The notes under the pieces were generated by a model. It did no database searches. It worked only from the letters and a program-made list of their open reading frames with translations, and was not told the DNA's origin. Below are positions 35,456 through 47,800 of a DNA stretch of 64,000 bases, in pieces; within the stretch, counting starts at the first letter, position 1; every line of letters begins with the position of its first letter. The DNA is from Mugil cephalus (Eukaryota > Chordata > Actinopteri > Mugiliformes > Mugilidae). The position numbers were made by a program, and so were the translations under genes. The stretch lies in the NCBI RefSeq assembly GCF_022458985.1, contig NC_061774.1, positions 16,578,197 through 16,642,196 on the forward strand, in the 5' to 3' direction.

Positions 35456-36168
35456 CAATGGTTCACAACTTTTTTTTCCCCTTGGATCCCCCTCCTACTT
35501 GTATCCTAACTGCTTTGTTTGCAGTTAGGGCACATTCTCCTAGCTTCACAAATTCACTCTCCATCTTTCCGACAGCGGTGACTTCTGTGAAAAGACGCCG
35601 GCCTAGATGATGCCTTCACTAAAACGCGGAAATTCTATACTCCAACTCGGAAAGACTTCACAATATCACAGCGCTCACGTTTCAGGAGAAAAAATAACTT
35701 TCGTAAATTGTCACCGTTTGCTGAACATTAAAATTTGTGCAGCAGCTGTTTATTTTTATTTTGGAACCAGTAGTTTCTGAGTCAGTGCTCATTGTTCCCA
35801 AGTTGTATTGAATGCAGCATCATCTGGAGCTGGATCTCAACCGTGCTTTCCAAGACCCACCCCCAGTCTACTTCTGATTGGTTAGTGATGCTAGTTTGGA
35901 GAGGGAAAGCTGCCTCGATTGCCTGATCGAACCTGAGAATTATAAGAAATATTTTTATTTTTTTTCTAAATGCTGATCTTTTGTTTAATCACCATCAAAT
36001 GCCACACTAGAGATCAACAGGAATACTTTAAGCCCTGCTTATTGTACACATAGGGAGACACATGCAATGGCTTCTGGGTAAAAACTGGTGACTGCTGAAA
36101 CAGATGAAAGCTCGTGGTGAACTCTGGCGGGGGGGGGGGGGGTACGGACCCCAGGTTGGGAACCACTG
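35456..36168. mobile_element. hAT-type non-autonomous element (about 713 bp)
   Basis: The left end is CAATGGTTCACAACTTTTTT followed by 'ccccttggatcccc'. The right end reads 'ggaccccaggttgggaacca' then 'ctg', the reverse complement of a CAGTGGTTCCCAACCTGGGG terminus. CAGTGGTTC..AACCTT termini are characteristic of hAT-superfamily elements. The interior is non-coding. I found no clear 8-bp target duplication, so the ends have decayed. Confidence 0.72.
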
Positions 36169-36835
36169 ACTTACCGAATGGTTAATATATAATCGTTCAT
36201 TGTCTGCGTCGACGGATAGTGAGTGTAAGACGTGTTCAGTGTGCAAAATAACGCATGAGCGCATCCTTCACTTTCACACACCCGCATTGTGTGAATGTAA
36301 ATTTAACTTTAATTACTTATGTAAAGCTCTTCCACCCACTTCATGGTGGCCATTACATCACTGCACAGTTGCCTTCTGCAGAATACCTTAAAAGAAAAGA
36401 AAAAAAAAAAAAGTCCCTCACACCCCTTTGGACTCAGCATTACGTCAGCTACAATAAAGATGTTTGTTTGTGTGCTTGTAGGGGGTAAACTTTGCCATAG
36501 TCTTTGAACGAGCTGTTAGCACTGTGCACTGTTGTGCTTGTTAAATGCTTTGTTGGAAGTTTGACACTCAGCTTCTCGGGCTGCACTCGACGCCGCCGAC
36601 GGTATCCTTAAGTCATGAGGCTGTTTCATGCTGGGCCCCCGTGGGTGAGGGAGGGATGACAGGATAGCAGAGGAGGCGAACAACAAATGTGGGCACGCAC
36701 ACATACACAGAGTCACCTTTAAAGTGTATGAGAGCTCCCTGATGCCAGTGCTGCCATACTGCATGACTAATGCAGCCCGCGAGTCACTGTTTCCGAGTCC
36801 CCAAGAGCTGAATTAATTGGCTGTCATCATGGTAG

Positions 36836-36902
<67 letters not shown>

Positions 36903-39900
36903 ACACACATACACAAGGAATGATCAAGATATAAATAAACCGAGTCAACATGGCATTTAAGTGACAGGCAACCATAAATACTTTGTGCAACTTTCAGTGA
37001 CAGCCCCTTACTTGCCATCAAACATGCACGGCAGACTGCTCACGTGAAATGGCGCTGCTTTAATTCTTTAATATTTCAGGGGGGGGGGCTTTCTTGTCGA
37101 TAGTTTAAAGAGGATGCAAATGCCACCCTCGTGTCTGCGCATAGCGAGCTGGAGACAGGCGAATCAACTTGGATTAGCACGAAGGAGCAGGAGGAAAACA
37201 CAAGCAGCAAGGCTCAAATTCAAAAACCAGAATTTACAATTTTTTTAAAAAAATAAAAACTCTCAGGACTCGCGGCTCCTTCCTCATCTCGGGTGGGGGA
37301 GTTGCCAACACGTCCCGCTGCATGAAGGCCGATGCCGTCTGTTTTCTCAGAAAGAGCTGACTCGCAGTTTCCGAACACCCAAAACTGAGATACAACAAAA
37401 GTTACTAACCTCAAACCCTCAGTGCGATCACTCGAAGAGTTGACGTGCACTGAGAGCTTGTGTAGCTCGTCTCCTTCTACCTCAGGACACAGACGCGTCA
37501 ATCACCCGCTCGTGCGGTGTCGTATTAGAGCATATACTTCCAGAAACGCGCAGCTCGTGCTCATTGTGATGTTTCAAATAGACACCGTACCTTAGCGGCT
37601 GGATGGAAACTGCTAATTCAAAATGAGATTTACATCATTTGCATCATCTGATTTGAATTCTTAACAAATGCTTAAATTATTCATCTCAGCAAAAGTGAAT
37701 TTAGGCACAAAAATTGATGCAGCCACAGGGAGGAAGTAACTATCCTGGCATACAGCATCCTCTACTTCCCATTCTGCCAACACTGTGTGAACGCATCGCA
37801 CGTACCGGGGTTCCAAAACATTATTCAGTGGAAGTATGAAGCAATATTCACCTGCATCTCTGCAACAGTGCAGTTGGCCAAGCTTTGTAAGATAATAAGA
37901 ATTTTTTTTTATAGATGCCGGCGAGGACTGTGAGGAAAAATAAAAAGCAAGGTTTTCTAAAACTGACTCCTTCATGGTGGGCCGTGAACTTATCAACCAC
38001 CTAGTAAATATATGATGTAATATAAACACATCTGGCTCATTTTACTGGGGGCCTTCAATACACGTTCAGACAGTTCTTTATTTATTCCTTATTTTCATTG
38101 TATCGGCCATGATTCACAACTTTCTCATTCAAAAAAACAAAAAAAAAAAAAAACGCAGCAGCATGAGAAAACAGATCTATTAACCTCTCATGCAGGGCTC
38201 ACATTCTCATTCGAGGACGGCTGAATTGAGCAGACTAACGCCCCACTGAACTGTCAGAATGAGCTCCCAACGTCACACCTTGCAAACAATGTTGCGTTCA
38301 CTTACCGACGCGTGCAGTGAAGTGTTTTGGTACCGTAGGATGCAACCTTTTAGCTCAGGAAAAATAATGAGTAAAAAAGAACACTGGTGAACTGGGCAAA
38401 ATGATATGAATCAGAAATGGGATTTGTAATTTCCTGCAGCACCCTGCAGATATTCTGCATTGGTTTCTTTGTGGCCGGAACAATGAAGACATAACATTTT
38501 AAAGCCCCTTTCACTGGAACAGATTTGAATTCCAGCTGCAGTGCACTTAAAAGACAAAGCACTCTGCCTCTCTATTTGCCTGTGCTCTGAACCATAAATG
38601 ACATTTGTGTCTTTCAACAGTTGCTCAGAATGAAAGGAGTGTCATCCCGACCCTCCGCCTTTGCATAATACTGTCTGAGTAATCATGCGGTATAATATCT
38701 CCGTCTGAAAGTGATTCTTTCGCTGTCTGATCGTCAGTTTGAAACACTGAGCTGCAGGAAACCTTGTCATTGTGACGGTGATGTGTTGTGAAGTGTACAT
38801 TATTTCAGACTGGGGCGGGAGGGGGATTTACCTTTTAATGACCTCAGGCATGTTTCACTCGCATGTGTGTGTGTTTCTGTGTGTATGTGTGTGCGTTCCT
38901 CTTCGTCCTCAGAGCTTTTCCTTTTGCACAAGACTCCAGATGTTGACGTTCGGCCATTTGGGAGGAGACGGCGCAGTCAGGTGTGAGAGAGATTCCCAGC
39001 AATGAAATTTAAACGGAAAAAAAAAACAGCTCTGCCATGTGTCCCCACATCCTCACGTGTTAAGATCTGCGACTAGGTTTTGGATGATCGGCGCGCTACC
39101 CCTTTGGTGTCCTAAAGGCTGCAGAGGCTTTAGTGAAGATTATATTTTGTGTATTGCATGATGCCATCTGAAACAGAAAGGCAAAAAGGAAAAAGTCCAA
39201 ATTCAGCAGCTGATCCCTGGGCGGCTCCTCTCTCCGCCCCTCTCCCCCCTGGTTGACTCACCTGCTTCCCATCCACTCATCAAGCCTCCTGCCCTTCTGA
39301 GTCCGGCCTCGCCAGTCCTCGCTCAGCTGTAATTTGGCAACAGAGCCTTTGAGATTTATTATAGTTTCTAGTTCTCGCCTGCCACTTTTTTTGACTCCTG
39401 TCTTCTCGGGGTGAGCCTTAATCTACTTCTCTATTCAGTCCAGCTCTCTCCAGACTACAATATCACGACCACGTGCCATCCGCTGCCAAGGAATCCCACC
39501 GTCTTCAACTATTTTCCCCTTTGTTGAACAGTGCAACTGCCTGGGTTTGTGTCTGTGTCTGCAGCTGGGTCCAGTTTTTTTTTTTTTTTTTTTTTATCAG
39601 AAAATATGAGTTTCAAGTAGTTTTCATTCGAGTGTAGCCTAAAGTGAGGTGTCCCATAATGTAGAGAAGCAGTTATCTGAGTAAAGTGACAATATTAATC
39701 AGGTTTGTTTACCCTGATACATAGCTGTAGGAAATTACTTATTTAAGCAGAGGACGCTGTGGAAAAAAAAACGGGTTTTTGCCAGGGCTGAAGTTGTGAG
39801 TGTGCAAAGCCTCGGTGGTTATGTAAAATGTCGATAAATAATTAGAATGCAAGACAACTGGAAAGCCTGGCTCTCTCTACAATCTTTTATTGCAGTGACT

Positions 39901-39951
39901 TTAACTAGTTTTTAATGTTATCAAAATTACAGACAAACATACACACACGTA
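36169..39951. other. Gene-free stretch
   Basis: No coding gene recognised. Enhancer-like complex DNA occurs at about 36490-36830, 37090-37560, 38180-38310, 38380-38720 and 39220-39560. A (CT)n(CA)n microsatellite lies at 36838-36915, with G-runs near 37080 and T/A runs near 38140 and 39570. All open frames are below about 125 codons and none resembles a family I know. Confidence 0.45.
36838..36915. repeat. Compound (CT)n(CA)n microsatellite
   Basis: An imperfect CT run followed by more than 20 CA units with TACA interruptions near the right end. Confidence 0.95.
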
Positions 39952-40202
39952 TACACAAATCAGCCATAACATTATGACCACTCTCCTAGTATTGTGCAGG
40001 TCTCCAAAACAGTTGTGACTCATCAGAGAATGGACATGAGCCTTCTGAGGGTGTCCTGTGGCGTCTGGTAACAGGATGTTGTTAGTGGGGGGTCTTTGGG
40101 TCCTATGGGCTGAGGGGAGGGGCCTCTCTGTGGATCAGGCTTGTTCCAGTGTGTCCCACAGATATTAGATTAGTTTGGGATCTAGTGAATTCGGGGGCAA
40201 GA
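39952..40202 (+). mobile_element. Family A MITE, copy 5 (left half)
   Basis: Begins with the family terminus (TACACAAATCAGCCATAACA) and follows the consensus through 'gtgactcatcagagaatggacatg', 'gagggtgtcctgtggcgtct' (in parts) and 'tttgggatctagtgaattcg', then stops at about 40202. The right half, including the second inverted repeat, is missing. Confidence 0.82.
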
Positions 40203-40887
40203 ACAACATCAGACTTGAAATGTCACAAAAGTTTTGTCTCGATGAGACTGTTTTTTTTTTTCTATTTCAAAGTGTTTTCTTAAATTGCAGTGTGTTACAC
40301 CTTCTGAGACACAGTTTAACACGACATGAAAAGAGAACACATAAACACACGTTATGTGTATGCCCGTATCCAAAGCACCGACATCCAGCCTAAACGTCAA
40401 CCTATAATAAAACATGGGCAAATCATCCACATCCAGTCGTCAAACACAGCTCCAAGCTCCGCGCCAGGGATCCGGCTCCACCTCCAGCGCCCTTGCTACC
40501 CACCGCATAGTCCTTATCGCCTCAATTCATCGCGTCATTCTCCATTTATACTTTCAGGACAAACCCATTTAATTGGCCCACGCCTTTGTGAGCAAATGTT
40601 TACAGTATGTTCTCGTGCACTGTCGTGTTGGCGTAGTTCTGTAATGAAGCCATCAAAATGCTAAAATTAGTTTCTTCGTGTGCCTCAGACACCAGGAATA
40701 AATGTGTCTTTGCTTAACCAGCTGAGAGCCGTAGACAAGGAGATGCATTTTGGACCCAGTTTTTGCGATCTTGCGTTTCCGTCGGATTGCGGTGTGGGCA
40801 ACGGTGTATGTTGGCTACTGTAGCAACTGTAATCTTGCAGGTAACCCCAACACATTCTCAACATTGACTCAATATTTAAGGGTAATC
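40203..40887. other. Gene-free stretch between two transposon remnants
   Basis: No gene recognised. The 112-codon frame at 40326-40664 has no recognisable domain and no splice or promoter context. Confidence 0.4.
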
Positions 40888-41386
40888 TACGCTCACTTGC
40901 CACTTTATTAGGTACACCTGTTCATTGGGCCCCTTAGTACAAACTCAGCATGGTTTAAATGCCACAGCCTACCTGAGTATTGCTGCTGACCATGTCCATC
41001 CCTTTATGACCACAGTGTACCCATCTTCTGACGGCTACTTCCAGCAGGATGATGCACCATGTCACAAAGCTCATATCAAACTGATTTCTTGAACATGACA
41101 AAGAGATCACTGTACTACAATGGTCTCCACAGTCACCACATCTTAATCCGATAGATAGAGCACCTTTGTGATATGGTAGAACAGGAGATTCTCATCATAA
41201 ATGTGCAGCCGACAAATCTGCAGCAATTGTTTGATGCTATCATGTCAATACGGACCAAAATCTCTGAGGAATGTTTCCAACACCTTGTTGAAAGTATGCC
41301 ACAAAGAATTAAGGCAGCTCTGAAGGCAAAAGGGAGTCCAACCTTTTACTAGCAAGGTGTACTTAATAAAGTGGCTGGTGAGTGTA
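40888..41386 (+). mobile_element. Tc1-like element, internally deleted, with transposase C-terminal debris
   Basis: Near-identical inverted ends: the left includes CTTGCCACTTTATTAGGTAC and the right, read in reverse, CAGCCACTTTATTAAGTACA. TA lies at both outer ends. Inside is a broken reading frame that still shows Tc1-family DDE landmarks: PQSPHLNPID after the 'gtctccacagtcaccacatc' stretch, and a C-terminal CFQHLVESMPQRI...ALKAKGSP. Stops and frame breaks are present, and the N-terminal DNA-binding half is deleted. A full Tc1 transposon is about 1.6 kb, so roughly two-thirds is gone. Confidence 0.82.
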
Positions 41387-41639
41387 TTTGTCTAGATGTT
41401 TTAGCTTGAACGGGGCTGTCAGACTCACAGCTGACCATCTGACATCCTTCAACTACACAAAGGGCGTGGCATTTTTCTAGTGATAAGGAACGAAACCTAA
41501 ATTTACATGTTTGCCACACAAATGGAAATTGAGATTTTCTTGGTAGCTAAGCAACAGCTCAGACATGTAGCCTTGGTCCTTCTGAGTGTCAGTCTTGTTT
41601 ATCCCGCTCTATTTATATCTGCCAGTAGACATTTAAACT

Positions 41640-41865
41640 GCTTCAGAGGGTGCTGAGGAGGTCTTCCAGTCAAGGTGCCTTGCTCAAGGACCTTTCAGCC
41701 ATTATGACTGGGTGCAAGTACCGTAGCAACACACGCATCTCCAGCTAACCTCCGGTAACAAGCTGGCAGCTGGAGCACAACCAGCTCCGAGTGGCAGGGA
41801 TCAAACTGACAACACTGGTAATTGGGTATCCTCCGTACCTCTCGGCCAACTCTCAACCTCTCCAG
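41640..41865. repeat. SINE-like interspersed repeat
   Basis: Contains 'aaggtgccttgctcaaggac', 'gggatcaaactgacaacac' and 'tctcggccaactctcaacct', a set of phrases common in fish short interspersed repeats. A tRNA-like B box might be embedded in the 'ggatcaaac' part. Boundaries and class are tentative. Confidence 0.45.
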
Positions 41866-43169
41866 AGTCCGAATGCACTAATCCACTTAGATCTCATCAC
41901 GTTCATGGAAGCAGTTGACACAGCTTGCGAAGAATCTAATCATAAAACATAATCTTGTCTTCCTGGTAAGTGACAAATGTAAATCCTCCCGGCGTGCCTC
42001 ACAAAGGAAAGAAAAGCGCCTCCCTCGCCTTTGTTTTTTTTCGGCGAAGATGTATCGTGGTGTCTTTTAGTTGTGAAAGGCAGAGAAATATTAACACATT
42101 AACACTTGATTTCCATTTTCCATTAATAATTTCTTTTCTCTTCCATTTTTGGTAACATATTTCATCCCTCAGCTGAAATGAGCAAATCTGAATATTACCA
42201 GTGAGGCTGCTTACCACAAAATTATGATTCGCCGTTGAAGAGCAACATGAAATATGGCCTCTGGTAATGGTCTCACCAATAATCATACCGCCCCACAAGC
42301 AGCTATTTCTATTCTATTATCAGGCAGAACACAAACGGGGACAAGGATGAAAAGTGTCTGCTAAATGTCCTTTAATATTTATATTTTGTTTTTCTGCCAC
42401 GTGTGCTGTGACAGCCTTGTGGCGTGAAAATCATCTTAGCTGTTATTCACCGAGCATTATGACATTTGACAAGAGATTCCACGAAAATTAATTCCAGGAA
42501 ACAGGCTATGGGTGGGCGGTAATGGCACCTTTCTATTGACGGGGTTTTCGCACAGATCAAAACTTAATGGGCTTCATAATTAACAGCGATGATTCCTCTC
42601 TCGCCCCCTCTCTCGTTTTGGCCTTTGTTGGGGTAAAGTAAAATGGAAGGTTGACATTTCTCAGATTACTTCAGATTGATCCGGCTCGTCCTACTGCGGG
42701 CGGCAGATGAGAAAGGCTAACTAGCTTTGACTTTGAACCTGTGAACTGCAGCAAAGACAGTCGACAAGAAAACATCTCATTAAATGTGCGTGTGTTGTTT
42801 CCTCTGCATAAGGTGCCAACTGTGTATTTCGGTGTCTGCTTTGTACAGCATCAAGGCTGCTTTATAAATGAAGCTGTTCTTATAAGTTATTAAATAAATT
42901 CAAGAAAAAAAATCATAAACCAGTCAAACAAAAAAGAGATGGTCATTGCCTGTTTTGATTTAATCTATCGCTCCCTGACTGCGCTAATGTCCTTCTACCC
43001 TCACAAAATTGCCAATGAAATGTCTCTCCGATGATTTAGTATTGCACTTCATTAAACTTGTGAGAGACAATTTGAAATTAATGGCCGAAGTCAACACAGC
43101 AAAGTATCCCGACTTCACTTCCACAATTTCAAGGCTGGGCTTTAATTACCCCTGAAAGAAAATTACATA
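41866..43169. other. Gene-free stretch with enhancer-like DNA
   Basis: The portion 42080-42760 is complex and rich in TTAATTA/AATTAAT-type cores ('acgaaaattaattccag', 'cttcataattaacagcg') and reads like conserved non-coding DNA. 42990-43150 is similar. No coding gene. Confidence 0.4.
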
Positions 43170-43476
43170 TGCACTCACTTGCCAAAACATTAGGAACGCT
43201 AGTGAAAACTAATGCCAACCTCATCATCCTCCTAAATGACTGTATGATTATTTAGGAGGACGTAGTTTGTCGCTGTTAAGCTATATTGAACTGCTATGTC
43301 ATGTGTTGGTGCAACACGATGCAACTTAATAATACAAACGACAGCCTCAGAATATAAATTGAATCAGTAAATTTCTCACTTACTTGAAACCTTCATGGAG
43401 TTTTATTTAAGAACTGGCAAATTTTAGAAAGAATTTTTCACTAGTGTACCTAATGAACTGGCATGGAATTCTGTGT
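43170..43476. mobile_element. MITE sharing Tc1-like termini
   Basis: The left end has 'gcactcacttgccaaaacat' then 'taggaacgctagtgaaaac'; the right end in reverse reads 'ccatgccagttcattaggt' then 'acactagtgaaaaa'. The ends pair imperfectly over about 35 bp and share the CACTCACTTGCCA...ATTAGG core with 346-380 and 40888-41386. The interior is non-coding and contains its own small palindrome ('cctcctaaatgactgtatgattatttaggagg' in parts). Confidence 0.65.
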
Positions 43477-44139
43477 GGATCTCTGCATCGTAGTAATAGA
43501 GCCGTGTAATATTGATATGACCGCAGCTAGCTGACATTAAAAGCAGTGAAAAACAAACAGCAAAGCACACGGTGGCCTTTGTTTTGAAAGAATCATTAGA
43601 AATGCAAAGATGAGGTGGTGGGGGGAAAAAAAGCTTTCATCAAATCAAGCCATTTTTGTTGAATTGCATTTGTAATCCACATATTAACTGACTTTTGCAT
43701 CTCCAGAGGCGGTGGTGCAAAACACAAACAAGTTGTCACTCGAGTTTACATTAACGAGGAAAGGCAGACAAAACGAAAACAAAACATTCCGATGGGTGGA
43801 GCTCTCGTAAAGAGAAGACCTCTTGCACCATGCTCCTCCTCTCTGCTTGTGGCTAATGACCAAAGGCTTCATTAACCACAAGTAATGTAACATGTCCGAG
43901 TAAAATCTGCGGCCAGTGGTTGAGTTTCAGGCTGTGCAATCCACGAAGGCACTGGCTATCATCTGATGACTTACCCTGTGGCGATAACGGGCAATGTTTT
44001 TACAGCTTCTGGCGTAATATAGCCATTAGATGGGACACAACTTCCTGTTCTATGCGTCAGTCATTGCCAGTCCAACAGTAGCTTGAGAAGTCTGGAGTAA
44101 CGCAGGCAGATTGACCGATTAAAACCACGTGGAAATTGT
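43477..44139. other. Gene-free stretch
   Basis: No gene or clear repeat recognised. Complex AT-rich sequence. Confidence 0.4.
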
Positions 44140-44683
44140 TTAACCTCCTGGGACCCCACGTCCTCATATGGGGACATTAAGTTTTAGATTTTATTGCAGT
44201 TTATTCTGCTTCATTTAAACCCCTTGTCCTCATTAGTGGATGAAATAGACTACCATCTAGTGGCAACAAAGGGTCAATACACTAGTTGGCGATAACAGAT
44301 TTATTCTAATTCTAATTCAAATTCGCTAATTATCAAGAACTCCTTTGAGGAGATTGGGACTTCATTATTCTGTTTTTGCTTAGTCATGTTCAGGTATTAA
44401 AATATTAAAATAAACAGTTTTATATTTTGTCACACATTGGGTGACTTTACTTGTATAAATAATGAAGTAATCCCAGTGTCCACATGTGAGGACATCATTT
44501 TTGTTGTTGTTGTTGTTTGTTTGTTTGTTTTTATTTATTTATTTTATTTATTTATTTTTTAAATACTACTTCCTGTTCAAAGATGATGCTTTGTTTTTAT
44601 ACATCTTAGGTTGTACTAATCCCAAATACTGTGGAGAAATTAAAAACGCAGATCAAATGAAAGCTCGGGTCTCAGGAGGTTAA
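44140..44683. mobile_element. piggyBac-type MITE flanked by TTAA (544 bp)
   Basis: The left end is TTAACCTCCTGGGACCC (44140-44156) and the right end is GGGTCTCAGGAGGTTAA (44667-44683), inverted repeats of 17 bp with a single mismatch. TTAA at both ends is the hallmark target duplication of piggyBac elements. The interior has no transposase. It is T-rich (GTT/TTTA runs at about 44500-44560) and contains two 'gtccacatgtgaggaca'/'gtcctcatatggggac' motifs. Confidence 0.8.
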
Positions 44684-44696
44684 GGTTTTTGTGTTT

Positions 44697-44835
44697 ATGT
44701 CCACAAACATGGAGGAAGTGGAGTTTATGACCTATACTGCAGCCAGTCACCAGGGGGAGCTCTACTTGCTTTGGCTTCACTTTTGAGGAGCTGTTCTGCT
44801 CTCCTTCTTTATACAGTCTATGGTCGGTACTAACT
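44697..44835 (-). repeat. SINE-like repeat, family F copy 1
   Basis: On the minus strand it reads 'ctcaaaagtgaagccaaagc', 'gtagagctccccctggtgac', 'tggctgcagtataggtcata', then a 'cctccatg' block. The same order of blocks occurs on the plus strand at 49010-49145. No tRNA-like promoter could be identified. Confidence 0.7.
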
Positions 44836-47800
44836 GGAATATAAACTGAGAGCCGAAACCTTATGGTAGCAAAATCCTGTTTCTTGGCTGTAACATCTGC
44901 AACTTCACATGCACACAATGATTTACAGAGATTACAAAGAAGCTAACACAGGAGCAATGCAGAAGAATGAATGGGGGGAAGGATCTCTGGTTTTGATAGA
45001 TTTTAATAATTTTTGTCTGTGCATGTAATGTGCAATGTATCTTTCTTTCGTTAAATCCATCTGCATAAAATAATGGAAAGAGGTTGTATTATTTTGTATA
45101 TTTCGAAGTAATAAAGACATATGTGGCGTGCACTGAGGTGTCTAATCAAACAAGTGCTCTTTGGTGAGGGGATAAAACATTCACTGGCAACCGACAGAAA
45201 TGAGCCAAGAAAAGTGTCTCTTGCCAAGACACAGCAACAAGATTAAAAAAGCTTTCATTAAATGCCTCATTCACAGAACACCGAACCAACATGGTGCTGG
45301 CCTTCAGCCAGACAAAAAACACAAACAAACAACAAAAAAGCAAAACTAGGCCACAAGACCAGACAGTTTATAGGTAATTTCAACCAAATTAAGTGACTCT
45401 TTTTTTTTTTTTCTCCCAAGTGGTAGCATTACTGCTGACAGCGATATAATGCGCGGCCCCTTCATTTGCTTTCCTTTTGCTCACTTTTCATCTGAATCTG
45501 TCTAACTTTCAACAGCGCGACGGTGCCTGTGAGCTTCTCGGACCATCATGTTATTTACTCCCACAGTGCTTTGGTAGACCAAGCAACAAAATCATAATAC
45601 ATTTTTCGAATCGCAGTTTGCTGACCAAAAGTGGGAGGATGCAACAGCAATTTCCATTTTTCATTTTTGGAGACTGAGATAAAATGCCTTCTCCGCTATA
45701 CTCTAATGTGCAGACTGCATTGTGTGCGTGAGAGAGAGGGTCTAAAATATTGTTTTACAGTAATTAGACTTCCCGCTCGAGCGATTGCTTGTTTTAATTA
45801 AGTGAAACTCAGATTGAACAAATGTGCCAAAAGTGTATTTTCAAGGGAAGAGGACCACTGCAGAAATAAAATAGGATCCTGGTTATTGATTTGTCTGGGA
45901 GCTGTGGAGACAACTCTCCTGGCTATCCATCTGAGGTGGCTTTTGACCCAAACAATGACAGGGTGCGAACCTGCACTGCAGACAACAAGCACTGAGCGGT
46001 GAGTAATGAGCTACACGTTGGCTTTTTCCACGTTCCTGAGAGGAGAGTTTTGTTTTTCCCAAACACACTCTCCGGTTGCCCCTTTAGATGCCGCTCTTAA
46101 GAAAATTGCTCTCATATGAAAATTGAACGCCATTCTTTTGTTCCTCCAATAAAAGATGTAACAGCTGCTTCTCAGGGAGCGAATTCCAAATGAGGCTCGG
46201 CATTGCCCTCCGCTGTCAGATCGCACGGTGACCTGGTCTCCTCCTGCTTCCTGCCTCCCCCCTCGCCTGCCTCCTTCTTGCCTCTGTCATCCTCCACCCC
46301 TCCTCTGTCTCCCTCTGCTCCTTTAGACGAGCCCCATGAGCTGGACGTGTTGACAGGGCTTTCTCGTTCGGATGCGAACCTGCGGGGAACCCGATGCGTC
46401 CCAGGCCGCGGAGAAGCACCGCGACATGTGATGGCGCCTCGGCCTCCGTTCTCCCCGCAAATCGCCGGAGTGTCTAACGTGAAAAGGAAATTAAGAACAG
46501 CAAGGGCGCCCCTCACACAACAATTTTCGTCGCGTGAGCCGCGGCGTCGGGGCGGCGAAGGTCCTGAGCGTGCAGGTGGTCCTCCTCCTCGCCGCCGCCG
46601 TCAGCCTCGATTGCCGCAGATCAGCTCAGGCTGACAGCAGAGGAGCTCAAATCCCACGCATGCGTCTCCACCTGAGCTGTGCAGTCAGGGCAATTCAAAA
46701 GCAACTCTCATCCCGAATAAATGATTCATCCCCTGAAAAGGGAAGGAAGATGAAAAATTGTGTTTGTGAGGTTTATCAGCATGTGGGTTAGCGGGGGGAT
46801 ATGATTATTGAATGACTGCATCAGACGTCTCTCAGCATTCAACGGGGGGATACGGAGCAAAGGAAGAACAGTGAAGCGGGGCAGAACAGTGAAGATGTGA
46901 CAGAATCAGGGGATGCGTGAAAAAGCAAGCAACCCGGCTGTGGGAAGATATTTAGGCCACACTGCCATTTTTTTTTTTTTTTTTTTTTCAAATTGCTTGC
47001 ACAATATGCACCGTGTCTGCTACCTCAGACGTCCAGCTGTTGCTGTTCTCCTGGGTAACGCAACTGCAGTGAAATTATGCCGTGACTCCTAATGTGGAAC
47101 ATGCTATTATTTCCCCCAAGCAACAGTCTGATCATTCAACATCCCTAACCAGCAGGCTTACAAATCCCACAGTCTTCGGAGCATTTCTGGGATTTTGCAG
47201 CAAATTGGGCTGAGGGATTGAATCAGCTTAACCTTTCACCAGCAATCATAGGTGATTACGAGCATTTGGACATCCTGTTATTCAGAATTATAGAAATGGC
47301 TGGCCAGTTAGGCGGTAATTATCCTGCAGAGGGTTACCTGACTTATATGGTTCGGTTTTTGTCCACAATTTTCAGCTTAAAAGGTAAAAGGTTCAAGCCG
47401 GGCTGTAATAAAAGGAATTCTCGGGGCTTATTTACAACAACCAGGCACCATTTTTATATTAATAACACAGTAGCAAAATCAATACGAGCCCTCTCCCTTC
47501 GGAAGATATATTTTATTGGAAGCACTCATCCAACTAGTCCCAGCGATAGTTTTTTCCTTGTTCCAAGACCGCAGATGGATTTTCTAAAAATTTCTACGAG
47601 CAGATTTTTTTTCCATCTTTGTTTCCTTGACAACACATCTAAACAACGAATGGTCTCCCAGACAACAGGTCTGAAAGTACTACAAATATCTCACTGTGTT
47701 TGTGAGCAAAGAGGTGAGAGAAAATGCACAGAGAGAGAGAGAGAGAGAGATGGTTGTGAGGGTGGCTCTTATTTCCTTCCTCCTCTTTTTTTTTTTTTTT

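Noticed and set aside
46203..46634. 143-codon proline/serine-rich frame
   Set aside because: Composition follows the C/T-rich and CpG-rich DNA; no homologue recognised and no splice signals in a coherent model.
46534..46791. 85-codon frame whose start looks like a signal peptide (VVLLLAAAVSLDC)
   Set aside because: It begins with GTG, not ATG, lies in the CpG-rich patch where GCC/CTC repeats create hydrophobic runs by chance, and has no splice or homologue support.
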